A DNA stretch of 35,377 nucleotides, taken from the NCBI GenBank assembly GCA_964404765.1, contig CAYOLL010000054.1, forward strand, positions 1-35,377, written 5' to 3'. The notes beneath the pieces were generated by a model. It did not search any database and had not been told where the DNA came from. It saw only the letters and a list, made by a program, of their open reading frames with translations. The translations under genes and the position numbers were made by a program. Below, piece after piece: positions 31,965 to 35,377 of this stretch. This DNA is from CAYOLL01 sp964404765 [NCBI: uncultured Gemmatimonadota bacterium]. GTDB taxonomy: Bacteria; 4572-55. The stretch's first letter is position 1, and each line of letters starts with the position of its first letter.

Positions 31965-33065
31965 TCAATTCGCAGTCGGCCTCGGCATTATTTTTAATCG
32001 GATGGATGCGACCGTTTTTTTATCCGGGATAGATTCAATCAAAAGCTCGCCCTGGCACAATTCCGTCAGCTTCTTAGCAATAACCAGCCCCAATCCAACG
32101 CCCTGTTGTTCATGAAGCTCACGTCCAAATTGCCGATAAGGGGCGACGCCATTGATTTGTGCCTCCGTTAATCCGCGTCCTAAATCCGTAACTTGGATAA
32201 TATAAAATAATCCATCTTCGTGGGCTGTTATCAATACTACAGTTCCTTCTTTAGAAAATTTAAAGGCGTTATCAATAATTTCCAGAACTATTTTTTGAAA
32301 ATTGACTTCGGAAATCATAACATCAGCGTTATGCAGGTCCAATTCCAAATCGCGGGTACGATGGTACTCTTGTGCTTTCATCTGCGCTATAGATGTAATT
32401 ACACTGACCGGACCCGACAGGGGTGTGTTCTGAAAATCAGTAAGCTCTTCCGCCGCTATGGTTTGCAGCGAGATTTTGGAGAAAAAGAGATAATTTTCAA
32501 TAAGCCGATGTAGCCGGACGCTGTTTTCGTAAATAGACGTGGCGAATTCGGTCACCATAGCCGGGCTTGGCGGTGTTTTTGCATTGGCCAAAAGCTCAGA
32601 AAAGGCCATGATAATGGTTAACGGCGTTCGAAATTCGTGCGGCATTGCATTTGTTATATTCAGTTGAAGTACACCAAGGCGATGATTAAAAACATTTTGA
32701 CGCTCTAATCGCGATCTGACTGCATCCAGAAGTTCTGCCTCAGTAAAGGGCTTGGTTAAATAGTCATCAGCGCCAAGATTCATCCCTAACCGTCGGTCGG
32801 CTGGTTCTGCCTGCCCGGTTAAAAAAATAAAAGGAATCGCCGCCGTTCGCTCGTCTTTCCGCAATATGCTGAGCACCTCCAAGCCGGTGCATTCTGGCAT
32901 CATAACATCGCTGACAATCAGATCCGGCAGATGTTTTTTGGCTAATTCGATTCCAACTCTGCCGTTTTCCGCCTGAATAACCTCAAAATTATTCCGCTTA
33001 AAAATGTGAGCGATGATCTCACGAAATGTTGGCTCGTCTTCAAGGACTAAAATCTTAGTATTCAC
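31965..33065 (-). CDS. Receiver-histidine kinase hybrid (N-terminal REC, HisKA, HATPase), second copy
   Basis: A 366-residue paralogue of the neighbouring gene with the same order of domains. REC: D53 in IVSDVMMP, T83, K105 in YLTKPF. HisKA: H143 in AMPHEFRTPL. HATPase: N-box in LEIIDNAFKFSKEG, G1 box VTDLGRGL, G2 box GVGLGLVIAKKL. The G1 box has DLGRG where DxGxG is expected and is acceptable. The start codon is GTG (33063-33065), with GGGAT about ten bases upstream. It lies between the chemoreceptor-like gene and its own paralogue on the same strand, so the three probably form one signalling unit. Confidence 0.92.
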   Translation of the reverse strand: MNTKILVLEDEPTFREIIAHIFKRNNFEVIQAENGRVGIELAKKHLPDLIVSDVMMPECTGLEVLSILRKDERTAAIPFIFLTGQAEPADRRLGMNLGADDYLTKPFTEAELLDAVRSRLERQNVFNHRLGVLQLNITNAMPHEFRTPLTIIMAFSELLANAKTPPSPAMVTEFATSIYENSVRLHRLIENYLFFSKISLQTIAAEELTDFQNTPLSGPVSVITSIAQMKAQEYHRTRDLELDLHNADVMISEVNFQKIVLEIIDNAFKFSKEGTVVLITAHEDGLFYIIQVTDLGRGLTEAQINGVAPYRQFGRELHEQQGVGLGLVIAKKLTELCQGELLIESIPDKKTVASIRLKIMPRPTAN

Positions 33066-33184
33066 AATATTTATCCCGCATTCCTTAATAGGAAGTAGTG
33101 TCTTCAGGATTTGGCAGATTAAATTGAGACATCGGCCTTTGGGACGATGCTTTTTGCGCTAGGATGACGAATGACATCGGAAAA

Positions 33185-34981
33185 TCAGTTCTGAAATTGC
33201 TGAACCGAAAGTGTTAATTTGCGGGAGAGCTCATCTAATTGAACGGTCAAGTCATTTAAACGCGTGCTGGTATCGGCAATTTTGTTGGCAACACCGGACA
33301 GTTGTCGTATACCGATCACAATTTGATCATAGGCGCTGCTCTGCTGGGAGGCTACTGACGCAATATGCATAACGGATTGGGCATTGTTCTCGGTCATTTC
33401 TAAAATATCGGCAAAAACTTGTTGAATCCGTTCAGCATGATTAACGCCGTCATCAATGGTTAAAATTTCTGTCTCAATAGCGGTTGCCAGATCCAACGTT
33501 GAGTTTTGAAGAACATGCACGGTGCGCGAAATCTCACTCAGCAGCTCCGTGGATTGATCGGCAAGTTTACGAACTTCCGCCGCGATGACGCTAAAGCGCC
33601 GCCCACTCGCGCCGGCGCTGGCCGCCTCGATGGAAGCATTAAGCGCAATCATTTTTGTTTGGGCGACAATTGTTTGAATCGCTTCAAAGATTTGATTTAT
33701 TTGGTGGGATTGGGTAACAAAATTTTCCGACTTTTCGATACTCTTTTGTGATTGCTCTCGAATTTTCTGAAAAGCTTCGACATTTTTGTCAATTAATTCC
33801 TGACCTTTTTGGGCCTGCAAAAAGGCATCATTGGCCAGATTCTGCCCTTTAGCGGCCTGATCGGCAATTTGACGAAAGCTTTCGGCCAGGCCTTCAACGG
33901 TATTGCGAATTTGAGAAATCGCTGCTGCTTGGCTGGCTGAGTCATCCTTCTGCTCTTGTGCGACCGAGAGAATGTGAAATGACGATGAAATAATCATAGC
34001 GCCGGCATTTTGAATCTCCTCAACCAAAAAACGGATGGAGTGAATTAACTGATTAAAGGCGACGGCCAACTCACCCATTTCGCTACGGGAAACGACATCA
34101 ATCGAGCTTTGCAAATCACCCATCGTCAGGCGCTCTATTTGCGGTAGCATCATGTTAATCGGTCGCGATATAGATAAGGCCAGCAAGTACGAAAAAAAGA
34201 TAACAATAATGATGGTAACGATGCCCACGATACCGGTAGTTGTTGTAAAGCGGTCAATAATTTCTGCGGGGATAAGCCCACCGGCGAGCGCTTCAATTTT
34301 CCGCAGAACTTCATGCGAAAATGACCACATAATAACTACTGGAATTGTATTTAGTGACGTGAAGATAAACATCAAGCGGGTTCGAATGCCGATTTTGGGC
34401 GGTTCAATCGGCACATTTAAGAGCGCCGGCTCGTCCCGGACTATTTTCTTTAGAACAGGCTGAGTGGTTTGCTCATAAAAAAACCACAGCATGATGATGG
34501 AATCAATTATTCCTACAATCAGGCCCAATACATTATGGATAATGATCTGCCCGGACAGGTCAAGGTAATAGACCCCTAGCAATGTTAATGAAAAACAGGG
34601 AATTGCGACAATCAGAACTGCGGTTTTTACCTCAAAAAGAATTTGGTTCTCTGGAAAATTCAATAACTCATGCCAAATATTTTCATAAAAAACAGTCCCG
34701 GTCTGCTTGCCTTTCAGATATGCCGGCAAGTTTGATGTCATTTTAAGTCCATGGTTTATAACCATAAAGAATTGAATCGCTAATGTAATTGAAATCGCGC
34801 TCAGGATAAGAATTTTGAAATTATCCGGCCATGCCTGAACTAAATTAAGCTGCGCAAAATAGTAGCCGCCAATCGCGGCCACGATGGCAATCAGACGGGA
34901 TAGCAGCAGCATGCCTGTTAAATAGCGCTCTTTCAGGATTTCGGCTAATTTTTGAAAAAACTTTTCGATCCAAAGGCTCAT
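33185..34981 (-). CDS. Methyl-accepting chemotaxis-like protein with multi-pass membrane domain
   Basis: A 598-residue receptor. The N-terminal 275 residues hold about six hydrophobic helices (near 24-46, 52-75, 118-140, 146-170, 205-225 and 250-275) instead of the usual two flanking a periplasmic sensor. A HAMP domain follows (about 275-325, SRPINMMLPQIERLTMGDLQ), then a long coiled coil. The signalling hairpin (around 450-490) reads QTKMIALNASIEAASAGASG then RRFSVIAAEVRKLADQS, close to the MCP consensus but with small changes (AASAG for AARAG, GRRF for GRGF). No cheA, cheW, cheR or cheB is in the window. Two receiver-kinases lie downstream on the same strand. No clear ribosome-binding site at 34981. 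Confidence 0.88.
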   Translation of the reverse strand: MSLWIEKFFQKLAEILKERYLTGMLLLSRLIAIVAAIGGYYFAQLNLVQAWPDNFKILILSAISITLAIQFFMVINHGLKMTSNLPAYLKGKQTGTVFYENIWHELLNFPENQILFEVKTAVLIVAIPCFSLTLLGVYYLDLSGQIIIHNVLGLIVGIIDSIIMLWFFYEQTTQPVLKKIVRDEPALLNVPIEPPKIGIRTRLMFIFTSLNTIPVVIMWSFSHEVLRKIEALAGGLIPAEIIDRFTTTTGIVGIVTIIIVIFFSYLLALSISRPINMMLPQIERLTMGDLQSSIDVVSRSEMGELAVAFNQLIHSIRFLVEEIQNAGAMIISSSFHILSVAQEQKDDSASQAAAISQIRNTVEGLAESFRQIADQAAKGQNLANDAFLQAQKGQELIDKNVEAFQKIREQSQKSIEKSENFVTQSHQINQIFEAIQTIVAQTKMIALNASIEAASAGASGRRFSVIAAEVRKLADQSTELLSEISRTVHVLQNSTLDLATAIETEILTIDDGVNHAERIQQVFADILEMTENNAQSVMHIASVASQQSSAYDQIVIGIRQLSGVANKIADTSTRLNDLTVQLDELSRKLTLSVQQFQN

Positions 34982-35024
34982 TTGCGTATCACAGAGGTTG
35001 CTAAAATTAAAAATAAGATGGTGA

Positions 35025-35085
35025 AACCTTGCGAAGGCTTAATTTGAAATCCGCATGTTTTGTGCACGGAAGCCTTCGCAAGGTT
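35025..35085. repeat. Paired-palindrome inverted repeat (16-bp arms), second copy
   Basis: AACCTTGCGAAGGCTT (35025-35040) is repeated as its exact reverse complement (35070-35085) with a 29-bp spacer. The arm shares AACCTTGCGAAGG with the element at 4042-4122, with only the last bases differing (GCTT against GTT), while the spacers are unrelated. It lies about 40 bp upstream of the start of the chemoreceptor gene. Confidence 0.8.
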
Positions 35086-35137
35086 GCGATTCCCACAGAC
35101 TCAATTTTAGATTAAAAATTGAATCGCGAATATAACA

Positions 35138-35168
35138 AAAAAGGCGGGGAAAGTCAACCCGCCTTTTT
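35138..35168. terminator. Terminator of the gene at the right edge
   Basis: AAAAAGGCGGG (35138-35148) pairs with CCCGCCTTTTT (35158-35168) around a nine-base loop, with A-runs and T-runs on both sides. It lies downstream (on the - strand) of the partial gene ending at 35213 and can act in either direction. Confidence 0.8.
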
Positions 35169-35212
35169 CGCGCGTACGCGGCAATGTTTTAAACATTGAA
35201 TTGGGGGTATTT

Positions 35213-35377
35213 TTACAGATCGGGAAATGAGTCTACCCGAATCAACCAACCTTTGAGAAACTTGCTTAGCGTGGGCTTCTTTTCGCACAAATCTTTGTAA
35301 TATTGCTTGCGTCCTTCTTTGAAGCGGCGATAGACTTCGATGTCATCCATCTTGTTCAGGGCGGCGATAGTACCCGC
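35213..35377 (-). CDS. 3' end of an unidentified gene (partial)
   Basis: The last 54 codons of a gene that begins beyond the window, stopping at TAA (complement of 35213-35215). It reads AGTIAALNKMDDIEVYRRFK, EGRKQYYKDLCEKKPTLSKF and LKGWLIRVDSFPDL. It is basic and lacks hydrophobic segments. I do not recognise the family. Support for coding is the open frame to the window edge, plausible composition, and the terminator 45 bp downstream. Confidence 0.6.
   Translation of the reverse strand, partial: AGTIAALNKMDDIEVYRRFKEGRKQYYKDLCEKKPTLSKFLKGWLIRVDSFPDL

Noticed and set aside
1-35377. CRISPR array, tRNA or rRNA genes, phage attachment sites
   Set aside because: I looked through all intergenic stretches and saw no regularly spaced direct repeats, no cloverleaf with a TPsiC-arm motif, no rRNA-like sequence and no integrase with flanking att repeats.

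Overview
The window looks like a chromosomal segment of a Gram-negative, diderm bacterium of moderate GC content. Two TonB-dependent outer-membrane receptors, an ExbB-ExbD-ExbD-TonB operon that continues into a phosphate-binding-protein-like lipoprotein and a TPR protein, a fused gamma/alpha 2-oxoacid:ferredoxin oxidoreductase subunit, and DUF29 and Uma2 genes together suggest a deep lineage of the FCB group (Calditrichota or KSB1-like, or a relative). That placement is inference from gene content; there is no rRNA or tRNA gene in the window to support it.

Layout. 1-5.8 kb (+): a response-regulator/PP2C phosphatase, a TonB-dependent receptor, a long inverted-repeat element and a strong terminator, then a class II aldolase and a crotonase-fold enzyme. 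5.9-7.8 kb (-): the oxidoreductase KorA, ending against the crotonase gene at a shared terminator. 7.8-8.5 kb: non-coding, with a degraded inverted repeat and a probable gene remnant. 8.5-20 kb (+): a housekeeping backbone (yggS, divIVA, purine nucleoside phosphorylase, ileS, dksA-like) that has been opened twice by accessory genes. The first insert is a TonB receptor, a nucleotidyltransferase-HEPN fusion and an HNH nuclease. The second is a Uma2 protein, a LamG lipoprotein and a DUF29 protein. 20.4-27.6 kb (+): a promoter and the exbB-exbD-exbD-tonB operon, followed by a small membrane protein, a PstS-like lipoprotein, a TPR protein and a two-domain lipoprotein. 27.6-28.5 kb: a TrmN6-like methyltransferase (-) divergent from a small membrane protein (+). 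28.5-29.1 kb: a gap packed with short palindromic elements. 29.1-30.6 kb (+): an MscS channel fused to a cyclic-nucleotide-binding domain. 30.7-35.0 kb (-): a signalling cluster of one methyl-accepting protein and two receiver-histidine-kinase hybrids. The right edge holds the 3' end of an unidentified gene.

How the genes work together. The exb/ton operon can energise the two TonB receptors encoded earlier in the window. The left and right ends are both rich in signal transduction (PP2C phosphatase, two receiver-kinases, a chemoreceptor, a cNMP-gated channel) without a CheA, CheW, STAS or anti-sigma partner in view.

The most noteworthy items are: (i) a translationally coupled MNT-HEPN fusion and HNH nuclease pair, a candidate defence or toxin module, whose nuclease has an N-terminal region I do not recognise; (ii) two copies of a 153-bp MITE, each with a clean 8-bp target-site duplication, one of which separates the ileS-dksA operon from its terminator; and (iii) a family of paired-palindrome intergenic elements.
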